From Psettodes erumei (taxonomy: Eukaryota > Chordata > Actinopteri > Pleuronectiformes > Psettodidae): 64,000 nucleotides of DNA. Shown here piece by piece: positions 13,601 to 25,600 of this stretch. The position numbers and the translations under genes are program-made. Under the pieces are notes generated by a model. The model searched no databases, had not been told where the DNA came from, and worked only from the letters and a program-made list of their open reading frames with translations. Location: NCBI GenBank assembly GCA_016785225.1, contig JAFBJZ010000902.1, positions 1,159,129 through 1,223,128 of the forward strand. The letters are read 5' to 3'. How positions within the stretch are numbered: the first letter of the stretch is position 1; each line of letters opens with the position of its first letter.

Positions 13601-16600
13601 GAGGACAAAGTCATCATGATTACAAGGTACAAATGTCTGGGCTTGTCAGCAGTAATCTAACAGCATACCACACAACATGCGATTGTAATAAGTAGTAACT
13701 AAGTAAGTTTTTATCCCATTTTAAACTGTTTCTGACAGTGCATGGCCTGATGGCAGTAATAGGTTCTATTTACAATGTCACATGACAAAATTCTGTGATG
13801 CTTCTACTGACGTCACCCCATCATTAAAGGCTTAGTTTAAATTACATGGGGGTTGGGATTAGGGTTGGGGTCTTGACAACTGCTCATCCAAAACACTTCC
13901 TCAGGTACTGAAAAATACACCTGCCAAGTTTGAAGTGGATCTGATGAGCAAGGTTTAAAACATTAAGCTGACATTGTTTACCAGCGAGTTAACAGTGATA
14001 TTAGATATGCACAAGCCATTCATTGCAAAAACAACTGAAGTTACACAATAAGTGAAAATTCAGGCCCCAAAACTACAGTAAAACAAGGTGGAACTATCTT
14101 TTGGTACTCACCAATCTGATCTTCAGGAATGAGGCTTTCGATTGGCGGCTCTACCTCAGAGCTCTGTCTCAGGTAGCTCTTCATCTGTGTAATAAACTGG
14201 CGCACAGTCTGAAGCAGCTCCAGTCCAGAGGCGTAGCCCTGCCAAGCCTGAGTGCCCGCACCCTCTCCCATGTAGCTCAGGTAGTCCTGGACCAAGCAGC
14301 CAAAGTAGGAGCTTTTATCCCTGGAGAGCTCAACAACCCTGCGTATCGCCCTCTTCTCAGGCGTCAGCAGTGAGGTGAACACTCCACTCATCTTGCGTAG
14401 GTGCCCTCGCAGGGCCTTTTGGAGAACCAAAGCACCAGCACTGGGGCGACGGTTTGTGCGATGTCCTGGTGGCACCATGGTCAAATCCTGGTCTTGGTCC
14501 TGGTCGCTCTCGAGGCTGACGCCATTGTCAGGCTCCTCTTCATCCTCATCATCCTCTTCATCATACTCTTCCTCCATGCTGCCGTATGGCAGGTGGGATG
14601 GTGGGAGGGAGAGGGGGAGGTGGGCATTAAAATCAGCTGTGGTGGGGGGGCAGGGGTCATGCAGGGGAGGAATGAAGAAAGCTGAGGATGGGGAGAAATC
14701 AAAAGAGTCTGAAGAATCTGTGGAAAGGCTCATGTCACTCAGCCGCTGGCCACCCTCACTGCATTTCTCACCCGCTTCTTCTTCCTCTCCTTGCATCTCT
14801 ACCTGCTTGGTGCTTGTCATCGGTAAATGTTCTGGGGGACTGCTAGAGTCCTGGGCCATGGATCTGGAAGCATTGCGCTGACACAGTTTGGCCCTTATAA
14901 GGGCCTTCTCAATTGTCTGCTCCTCCAGTGCCAAGTGGCACTGAGCATCCTCCTGGCTGGATGATGGTGAGACCTTGGTCCGACGTGGAGAGGAGGAGAG
15001 AGATGATAGAGAGAGGGGTAGGGAGGGCCGAGAGATGGATATAGGGGAGCTGACGCTGAGCCTCTTAGGAGGGGAGGACGAGGGGCTGATGCTTAGTGAG
15101 GAACCCAGACGAGAAAGGAGGCTGCTGCCCCTCTCTCTCTCCTCCACCTTTTCCTTGGTAATGTTGATCCAGGCGATCTTCTCTGGCATGCTGTGCTGTT
15201 TGACAGGAGGGGCCGAGCCTTGTGGCACAAAGCGTGGCGGGGGCGGACGAGGAGGTGGAGAGCGAGACACACTGTCAGCAGGCTTATGAATGCTTCTGGT
15301 TTGACTGTCTCTGTTTCTGCCAAGGCTGCTGTCACTGTGATCTGAGTTCCAGACCTGAGGACTGCTGCTGCAAGAGTGTGAAGTGCCCTTGATGTTGTTT
15401 TTTAGGTTGCTGCGAGTAGGTTCTTCCCTTGGGCCCTGCTTCGCTGTGCCAGAGCAATCAGGGGTATTGCTAAGATTGTTGTCTGATTGGTGGACCTTCA
15501 TGAAGAGGGGGTTGATGAAGTACAGTGCTCCATTGGACTGACAATGCTCAAGCTCAGATGGGGTGCGAGTTTGAAGCCCAGGGCCTCCAAGGCCTGGGAC
15601 TGGCTTTTGAGACTGGTCTTTGGAAGGTGGTCTGCCAGGAGCTGTTGTCCCTGATGACGAGACTAGGCTCTTCCTTCTGTGGCACAACTGAGCATCCCAG
15701 AAGCCTGGATGAGACAGAGAGAGAAATGTTGTACCTAATGACATGGTGTGATACAACACTTCAGTGCCAAATTAGAACTGATTTGATTCTTGATTCTTTT
15801 CTAATTTCCGGGAATTAATCATCCCAAGATCCATAATATAGTCATATGTGGACTGAAGCAACCACTGTCGTGGACAAAACCTGGACCAGTTTTGGTATCT
15901 GCCTTTTCACAGGCATTTAGACAGAATAATGAATTAATATCAATTCCAGTTTCTTTCAATTAAATTGCGCCACACTCGTGAAAGCAATAATTTTTGCATC
16001 ACTATCGAAGAACAAAAATTACAGGTGGAATGGACAGCAAGTTCAGTTCATTATACAGCTTATTATGGTTTGGTACCATGAACTGAATAGTTCAATACAG
16101 CCGAATACAGTCTAATTACAGTCTACAAAAAACAGTCTACTTCTTGGCACATGAGGAAAAGTAATTCAGAAGTGTTCAAACCAGAAAGTGCTTGCAGTGT
16201 TTGACCTAGCTTTGACAACGCTAATGCAATTAGCCCAACTCATAGCATTACTGATATGATGCCTGGGAAAATTAATGTTTAATACCACATCACATCACCA
16301 AACAAGGAGAGGTTAACCGAAAAACACCAACTCATTAGTGGTAGCATAACCACAGTTTGTGATGTACTGAAGCAACATCTCACTGTAGAATCAGGCTGGT
16401 TACATAAAAAATTCTGTTAACACAGACATACAGTATGTGTAAACAGTGTATGTATATATGTGTATATGCTGGGTGGATGGACAATGAGACACACACAGAC
16501 AAACATGTCATTCTTTGTGTATTCCAGATCACTTGCTGACAATTTTATAAACTCAAACCAATTGTACAATACCACAGTGAGCAGCAGCAAAATATAAACA

Positions 16601-19600
16601 GGGTTATAATACAAATGTTAACCTATCTAATCTAAAAACTCAAAATCCTGCTTAGTGCAAAACCACTGCAGACTGAGCGGCTCAGCCTACCAGGGAGTGC
16701 TGAACAAATGGTTACTAACACAATCATGTTGACCATTTCAAGCCCAAGCCATACCACTGCAAGCAAAACAAGACAGACACACACAAGGGAAAACAATACC
16801 ACACAAGGAAAACTAGTGCCAGATACAAAGCAGCTCTTCACACAACTACAGAGCAACGATACTTACTGTGATCTCAATGTTCATGAACACACAGGCAATC
16901 TCACTCTCAGATGGCATTGCAGGAGACACACTGCTGTGTCTGCACAAGCTGAAAACCGACTGCCTTCTTTGGCTCACTCACACGCAACTGTGTTATGACT
17001 CACTCACGTTACTTTGTGTGTGGGCGGGCTGTTGACACAGTATTCCCGCCTTTCTCCCCTCCTTTCCAGCTGAAGTTGCAAGACAAAAGTTTCCCCTGTT
17101 CCCCCCTACTCTACTCTTGTTTACTTTCTGTTCTATAAATGTCTTGTTTTTTTCACTGCTCGAAATATTCTGGTTCTTAAGGTTTTTAATAGCATACCTT
17201 CAGATAGAGACTTCTGATAATTATGTAAATTTGCAGTGTTAATAATAATAAATAAAAACATGTTCACACAACTCACTACATCATTAGGTCCACGTTTACA
17301 GTGTAACACAATCCGACACAGGTGTTCCCAATATTCTAACCCTTTCATGTATCTCAATGGGTTGGACAAAATATAAGAAACACATCTCAGTATAATGCAG
17401 CCCAAATACACAACTGCAAAATACAACATCGCAATAATAAACATACAGTTAAATCAAACCCTCTCTGGCACTGTCAGTCAAGACTGAACGTTATTGTCTT
17501 TGTACAGACTGAATTTATATTGGATCACATTAGATTGTACAGATGGACCTAATGAAGTGGCCAGTAAGTGCATATGCATAATGCAACTTTATATTATTTA
17601 ATCACATACCTGTGTATGCACATACAAACACACACAGACTGTAACTAAAGGCCCACAGAATTCAGGTTTGCGTGGGTGGAGTAAGATGCGGGAGAGTTCA
17701 GGGGAACTCTCAGAGAGAAATGACAGCTGAACAGCAGGTAAAAATAGACACAACTTCACACACGTTACCAGGACATGAAATAAATCACCATGGTTCTTCC
17801 TGAGCAAGGACTGTAAAAAATAACAAAAAATTAAAAAATTGGGGGAGGTTTATTCTTGACCTTGGAAATAGTAGTTTGACAAACAATCTCAACTCAAAGT
17901 CTACTTACAATTTTTTTCTTGTGAACTTCAGGAAGACTGCAGTACTTCATGACATTGACTCTAGCCATTTGAATTTTCCCAGTTCTCTCCAATTATTTTT
18001 GTATGTGTACAGCATTGTTAAAGTTGTCAGTAGGCTCTGCTGTTATCTCACACATTATGATTATAGTACTAAGTGCAATAACACAAATAAGCAAATATGT
18101 ATATTCCACCAATTCAATAGTGTCACAGTTTGACAATACAAGTTAAAAACAAAATGGGCCTCTTGCATTGTTGAGTCAAACAAGCTGACAGGCCACATTA
18201 ACAACTGGTAAAAGTGGGCATGTTTCCCTTCGTTCCAGGTAAACAGCAATCAAATAACAACAAACTGTTTGGGGGCTGCCTAGGGAGCCAGGGTTTCTTT
18301 GTGGCAAACAGTTTGTTGTTATTTGATTGTTTGGTAAAATGTTGTGAATCAGTCATCTGTCTTTTCTCTCCCGAAACTGACTTCAATCTTTAAAGTATCT
18401 GTATACTATATCTGTATCTGTATACTGTACTATTTACTGTACATGCAGACCAAAGACACAATACTGAAAAGGCAATTGATAGGGTGGAATGGGGATATAT
18501 TTATTCGCTGTCTGGGAAAAATATGGCTTTGGTTAAAAATTTCCCTCAATAGCACGTCTTCTCCTTAGGGATTCTCCATAATTCCCCCTCTCACAATATA
18601 TATATGTATCTCCCTCCCGCCCACCTGGGAGGTGTCTCCTTTAGACTTGGGTCCTCGACCAGAGGCCTGGGAGTCTGAGGGTTCTGCGCAGGATCTTAGC
18701 TGTTCCTAGCATTGCGCTCTTTTGGACAGAGATCTCTGATGTTGTTCCTGGTATCTGCTGGAGCCATCCTTCCAGCTTTGGGGTCACCGCCCCTAGTGCC
18801 CCGACTGGTGCCAGGCCCATAACCTGATCCTTAACACTGCTAAGACCAAGGAAATTATCCTGGACTTCAGGAGACATAGGCCAGACCAGCCCCCCCTCTA
18901 CATCAACGGGGACTGCGGCACCACCATCTTGGCAGACCTCTGGACAGCAAACACCACTGCTGTCATCAAAAAAGCCCAACAGCACTTGCATTTCTTGCGG
19001 GTGCTCAGGGAGTACAATGTGGGTGAGGAGCTGCTGAAAACCTTCTACAGGTCCACTGTACAGAGCATCCTGACCTACTGCAACACAGTGTGGTTTTCCC
19101 ACTGCATGGAGGCAGAGCGGCAGAGACTCCAAAAGGTGGTAAGAACAGCGAAGAGGATCATCGGCTGCCCCCTCCCTCCTGAAGGACATTCATACCTCCC
19201 GCTGCCTTAGCAGAGCCCAGGCAATAATTAAGGACTGTACCCATCCTGCCTTCGATCTTTTTGAACTGCTACCCTCTGGTAGGCGCTACAGGTCTACCAA
19301 ATCTAGGACAAATAGACTCAGGAACAGTTTTTTCCCTCAGGCAGCCACCTTGCTAAATACACATATACGCCACACTGTTCTCTGCCCTCCACATCTACTG
19401 CACACACACTCTAACCACACATATTCACCCAATAACATAGAGGAAAAATGCATTATACTGTACTGGACACGTTGTGTATTTGCACCTTAGTAGTATTGTT
19501 ATATTGTATATTTTGTATATTCTGTATATTTTAAATATCTTTGATATATTCTCTTTTTATATATAAAGAAAATCTTCCTCTCGCCCACCTGGGCGGTGTC

Positions 19601-22600
19601 TCCTTCAGACTCGGGTCCTCGACCAGAGGCCTGGGAGTCTGAGGGTTCTGCGCAGGATCTTAGCTGTTCCTAGCATTGCACTCTTTTGGACAGAGATCTC
19701 TGTTGTTCCTGGTATCTGCTGGAGCCATCCTTCCAGCTTGGGGGTCAAGGCTCGCCCCTAGTGCCCTGATCACTATTGGTACCACTGTTGCCTTCACACC
19801 CCACATTTTCTCTATCTCCTCTTTCAGCCCTTGGTATTTTTCGAGCTTCTCATGTTCTTTCTTTCTGATGTTGCTATCGCTGGGGATTGCTAGATTTATT
19901 ACTATCACTGTCATCCAATGTTTATGCTGATTGGCCATCACCATCTTGTCAGTCTGGATCTGGAAGTCCCACAGGATCTTGGCCTGTTTGTTCTCTGTCA
20001 CCTTTGGGGGTGTCTCCCATCTGGACCCTGGGACCTCCAGTCCATACTCTGTACAGATGTTCCTGTATACTATGCCTGCTACCTGGTTATGCCACTCCAT
20101 GTATGCCTTGCCTGCCAACATCTTACACCCTGCTGTGATGTGTTGGACTGTCGCAGGGCCTTCTCTGCACAGCCTGCACCTGGGGTCTTGTCTGGTGTGG
20201 TAGACCCCGGCCTCTATTGTTCTGGTGTTTAGGGCCTGTTCCTGTGCTGCCATGATTAGTGCCTCTGTGCTGTCTTTCAGTCCAGCCGTTTCCAGCCACT
20301 GGTATGTTTTGTCCATATCAGTCACTTCCCCAAATTGCCGGTGGTACATGCCATGCAAGGACTTGTCCTTCCATAATGGGCCCAGTGGTTCTTCATCCCT
20401 TCTGGGCTTTTGTTGCCTGAGGCATTCACTTAGGAGTTGGTCTTTGGAGGCCGTTTTCTCGATATATTCCTGGAGGTTCGCCGTTTCCTCCTGGACAGTA
20501 CTTCTGACACTTATTAGTCCTCAGCCCCCCTCCTTTCGCTTTGTGTACAGCCTCAGAACGCTGGACTTAGGGTGAAACCCACCATGCATGGTAAGGAGCT
20601 TCCTTGTCTTGATATCAGTGGCTTGTATCTCTTCCAGTGGCCAGGATATTATCCCAGCCGGATATCTGATCACTGGCATGGCATAGGTGTTAATGGCTTG
20701 GATCTTATTTTTGCTGTTCAGCTGACTTTTCAGGACCTGCCTTACCCTCTGGAGGTATTTGGCTGTGGCTGCCTCCTCATGATTACTGTTTTCCTGCAGG
20801 ATCCCCAGGTATTTATAACTGTCCTGCACATCTGCAATGTTCCCTTTAGGTAGGTCAACCCCCTCGGTTGTGATCACCTTTCCTCTTCTAGATACCATCC
20901 GCCCACATTTATCTAGTCCGAATGACATCCCAATGTCTTTGCTGTAGATCCGAGTGAGGTGAATCAGGGAATCAATGTCATGCTCATTCGTGGCATACAG
21001 CTTGATCTCATCCATGTAGAGGAGGTGGCTGATGGTTGTTCCACTTCGGAACTGGTACCCATAGCCACTCTTTGAGACGATCTGGCTGAGGGGGTTTAGG
21101 CCTATGCAGAACAGCAGGGGGGACAGAGCACCTCCTTGGTATAATATAAATAAAGACACATTTACAACCCTGGTGGAAAAAGTGAAGTCAGACCTTGAGA
21201 GATGGAAGGTCATTCCTTTTTCTGTAGATGGCCATGTCTAAAAATCTGTTTTAACCCTGACTTCCTATCTATTTATGCGTTTTTCTTCCGAAACCTTGTT
21301 CCACACCTAAATAAGGCTCTTCTCCAGAGAGGCCAAAAGGGGGCTGAACTCTTCCAAACGTTATGTTTTGTTATTGGGCCGCAAATATCTGAAATATCCT
21401 TTTTGCCTACACCATCCAGACATTAACTGGTGTCATATGGAACTTGACTCTGGTTCATTTTCCATTCGGGCTTTTATCTGCACCGCAGATAAAAGACTGG
21501 TCCCAGTCCTGACATACAGTACCTAATGATGATAATCATTTATTCTTCCCTGCAAAGTTTATGTTGTCCTTGGGTAGACCACAGCAGGACTAAAATAGTT
21601 TAGGGAGCTTTTTACTGATGGTACCTTAACTAACATTGAGAGTATCTGTTAAATGTAAACTGCCCAGCTTGATCCTTCTTTGATATTTTCAAGAACACAA
21701 AACCAACTGGTTCCACTGTTACCACCCAGTTTTGGCATAGACCCTTTGGTATACAAATTCTTCTTCTGTCTGGAGGACTTATCTCATGGATACACAACTA
21801 AATTTTAGCTTTTAGGGACCAAAATCTCCTCCTCCTGTACTTGTGTGATCTACTACAGTTCATGGTTCAATACCAAATTCATCTTTCCAAATAGAATCTC
21901 TTTTACTGTAAAGTAGATGGCGAATGTGACCACTGTGGACAGTCCCCAGCTGGCCTTACACACATGCCTTAAACTGATTCAAGGCATGTGTGTTAATTTG
22001 TTTCAAGTCTTTCGATGAGGGGTGGGGTTGGGGTAGCAAAGTATGGAGGGACAATCATTTCATTTACCATAGTAACTGTATTTTTGTTCTCCCATTTCTG
22101 AGAGTGTGGGAATAATGGGTTGTTATGCATCACTTTAACTCAAAAACTTTACAATGAACAGAAGTGTGTTCAAAAACTTGAAGTCTCGTTCACCACATTA
22201 TATCACAACCACAGAACATTATGTCATAATGAACAATACTCTTCTCAGCTTTGTTAGTCACCTTACTAAACAGGGGCTGATTTATAAATAACAGAGAGTC
22301 ACTGAGAAATACAACAGATATGTCTGCAGATCAATCACGACCACATTAAAGAGAGGTTGTCATCAAATTATTGTGCGTCAGCCAACTCTTTAAGAGTGCC
22401 AGGCTGAGAGACAGTGCAAGACATAGTGTGAGTGTAGTAGTAGTGTGAGCACCTACAGAGTTTTCAAATCACTATCACTAGGTACTGGACTTTTGTCAAA
22501 TAAAAAAATAAGAATAAAAAAAGAAAAAGAAAAGAAAAAAGAAAGTGTAAATTTCAACTTGATGTCCTTCCCAAATTTTGTTTCTTGGGAAGCACATGCA

Positions 22601-25600
22601 GATAATCCTGAAGTTAATTATAGGGGTTAGAGCCCTGACAGATGTGAGCAGACATAATTAGAGTTCTAACCCTGAAGGTGTAGAATCCTATCATGTTAGA
22701 GACTATTTAACATACAGCACATGTGGTGGTAGACACTGTCTTCATTACAGTAAAAATACTTCACACTTTTTGGAGATATACATATTAAATGTCATATGAA
22801 TGACAATGTTAAAAGTTCTGTCGTCAAGGCTGGAGGAAGGCCAAGTCCATTCAGACATACATCTTGGCCTGAAAAAGGTTTCGCACATAAAGGACTGGTA
22901 TGCCGGTTAATACTTTGGGCCGGGTTGACATGGACTTCATGAGTGTCATGCCACAGGAAAAATATCCCTCAACTTTTACAAACACTTCAGATGTGAGATA
23001 AGAGATAACACTCTCCTCTTCAGAATACAAAGAAGATGAGGAAGTAAGAAAAATGCAAATCAACAATTGATACAACATGATACAGTGATATTGTACCTGC
23101 ACATACAAGAATATAAGAACATAAAATAATACTTTATTCTCCTTGATTTTCGTAGACTACGTATGGATCTATTTGGGTACTGTCTCTCTGACTTACTGCA
23201 TTATATTTGTACTACTTGACACACAAATGCTCTCATACTGGACTGTTAATTTACATGTGTAGACTGCAACATTTGTAAATGTTATCAGCTAATTTTGTGG
23301 CCATTCTTTCTAGATAAGGGCTCTGCCTCAACTTAAAGCATGGTTATTTGTATCTATTGTATACTGTAAGGTATACTATTTATAACTTGTGGTTTTCTGA
23401 CAGTGGATTAAATTAAGATATATACAACAAACCTGATCCAAGTTTAGCAACCTCCTCAAGATCAGCAGATGTTCTGGCTGAAGCAATAGCCTCTGGAAGC
23501 TTCAGAGTGAACGGCAACACATCCCTAAGAAAAAGAAAAAATGTCGACTGAAAGGTCTAAAGACTACAGAAAGGAAAAGTGGAAAAGAGGGAGGGATTGG
23601 AAGTCTTTTCCTAAAAATCCTTCCACTGTGTTGGAAAGAGTGGCTTGGCTTGGATGTGTAGCCAGAGGGTAATATTTGCCTGCTGCTCCTCCCTCTGCCT
23701 CTTTTACAAGTCCTTTGAGACCATTTGCAGGGTTTCCAGAGGTTTCACCCATGGCAACGTAAGTGATTAAACCTGAAAATTATACCTAGAAATTTGTGAA
23801 GGAAGTAGTAATCATTTCTCAGTGAAAACTGGGCACTTTAAATGTCATTAATGGCTGCAATTGTCATTGCATAAGACTAATGTGGAAATGGCTACCTGGG
23901 GCACAGAAAGTGATGTATGGCGTGACAATAAGTAACCATAATCTTGAGTTGAGATTACAGGGATAATTTGGGTAGTTTGAAATGGGTTTGTATGTGTGCT
24001 TCCACTTTAGAGAAGCAGAGCAGAGTAGTGACAGAGACAAACACTGAGCCATGAACTCCTGGAAAACATATTTTAACTATACCTAAAAGAGTGTTTGCCT
24101 AAAATATTCTAGTGAACCTAATATACAGTACCTCATACAACCCAAACCAACATTGTATTTTAAATTATATGGTTGTGTACAACTGGGGGTCTTGGGGTCG
24201 TTGTCTAAGAATGTACTTGCACTGTTTTGTATATTGCAGTTACTGTCCCATTTTACATAGGAAAGAAACAGCATGTGGGACAAACCGTACAAATACAAAA
24301 AAACAGAACCTGTCACAGTCTAGGAAAACACAGTGCTCATATCTGTAAATGAATGGATATGAATAGTGCACATGTTTAAGTGACATTAGCACCATGTTGA
24401 TGGGACATTCTGAGCCTTAGTAATGTTACAAAAATATTGGTAGTGCAACATTTTAAATGTATGTCAAAGCAGCTTTTATCACTTCCAATTTGCAATGTAC
24501 CCATGGATGTACAGCCAACTGTCACTGGATCTCTGTGATACTGTGTGATACCCCCCCCCACACACACACACACAGACACTCCTGAACACCAGTTTGAATG
24601 CCTCTAATGTTGCTAGATACCTAGGTGTTTTAATATATATGTGGCTCAAACTGGGTGAAATATCATGGATCACATGAGCATTTTTCATTTCTCTGTGCAA
24701 TTATGTCATTATATATGAATGAGGAACTCACCTGCTGATGCAGCAGAAAGCCACCAGACGAAAAAGGTCCGCAAAGCTCAGTCCTGATCCCTCCAGAGAG
24801 AAAGCTGCAGAAGTACAGAACAAAATGAGCAACATGCAAACAACCTACAGAGACTGTCAGAGCACAAGCACACGAAAAGACCCCTGCGTTTGATCATTTC
24901 ATTCAAATGGTTCAAAGAAATGTGAAGTCCAGTAACTTTGTAACAAAGAAACAACTCAAAAGACACAAAAAGTCTCTACCTCTATGTATCATGTTTGAAC
25001 ATATTTCACAAGGAAAGATGACATTACTGAGAAGCTCGCCCAAATAACAGCACCAAGCATTACACCAATGCATACAAAGCCATGATCTACCTCATCTCTG
25101 AAGTCCCTGAATTCACTTGAATTTCCCTGAGGAGGTGTGTCACATAAATAATAAAAGCAAACAGCAACAAGGATGAATCTGATGGTAACCACTTTTTTCA
25201 TGTTACTTGATGTGATTTTTAAGAGGACACTTTTCACACCCACAGTTCAGAGTTGGAAAAGTTATTCATGAATCATCAGCAATACACTACAGGAGAACTT
25301 GATTGTTCACAATTACACAACTACAACAGCTTGCAATCAAAACGTGTGGCACTAAAGCAAACATGACTATGATCTGGGTGTGGATAGATGTAACTGGCAT
25401 GTCTATGTATACAGAGAAAATAAAACATTGTCAATAATACATGCTGAAACTATAAACAAACAAAAGATACTAAAGACAACATGGAGCTATGTGACTGTGT
25501 ACCTTGGTAAAGTAACATGTTTTAGTTTTGTTTTTGTGTTAAAAAAAATGATGTGCCAACAAGGGGTTAGAAGGAAGAAAGATGCAGAAAGCATGTTTCC

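Larger units (their letters stand above)
7992..14111 (-). other. rin2 intron between exons 7 and 8
   Basis: About 6.1 kb with no supported exon. It holds decayed repeats only: a Tc1-type MITE fragment (8684-8800), two common fish repeat fragments (11310-11420 and 11490-11605) and a GT microsatellite near 13121-13149. The rest shows nothing recognisable. Confidence 0.7.

Noticed and set aside
14375..14881. 168-codon plus-strand open frame with a long Ser run
   Set aside because: It lies exactly opposite rin2 exon 7, and the Ser run mirrors the acidic codons of the real protein. No independent family signal.
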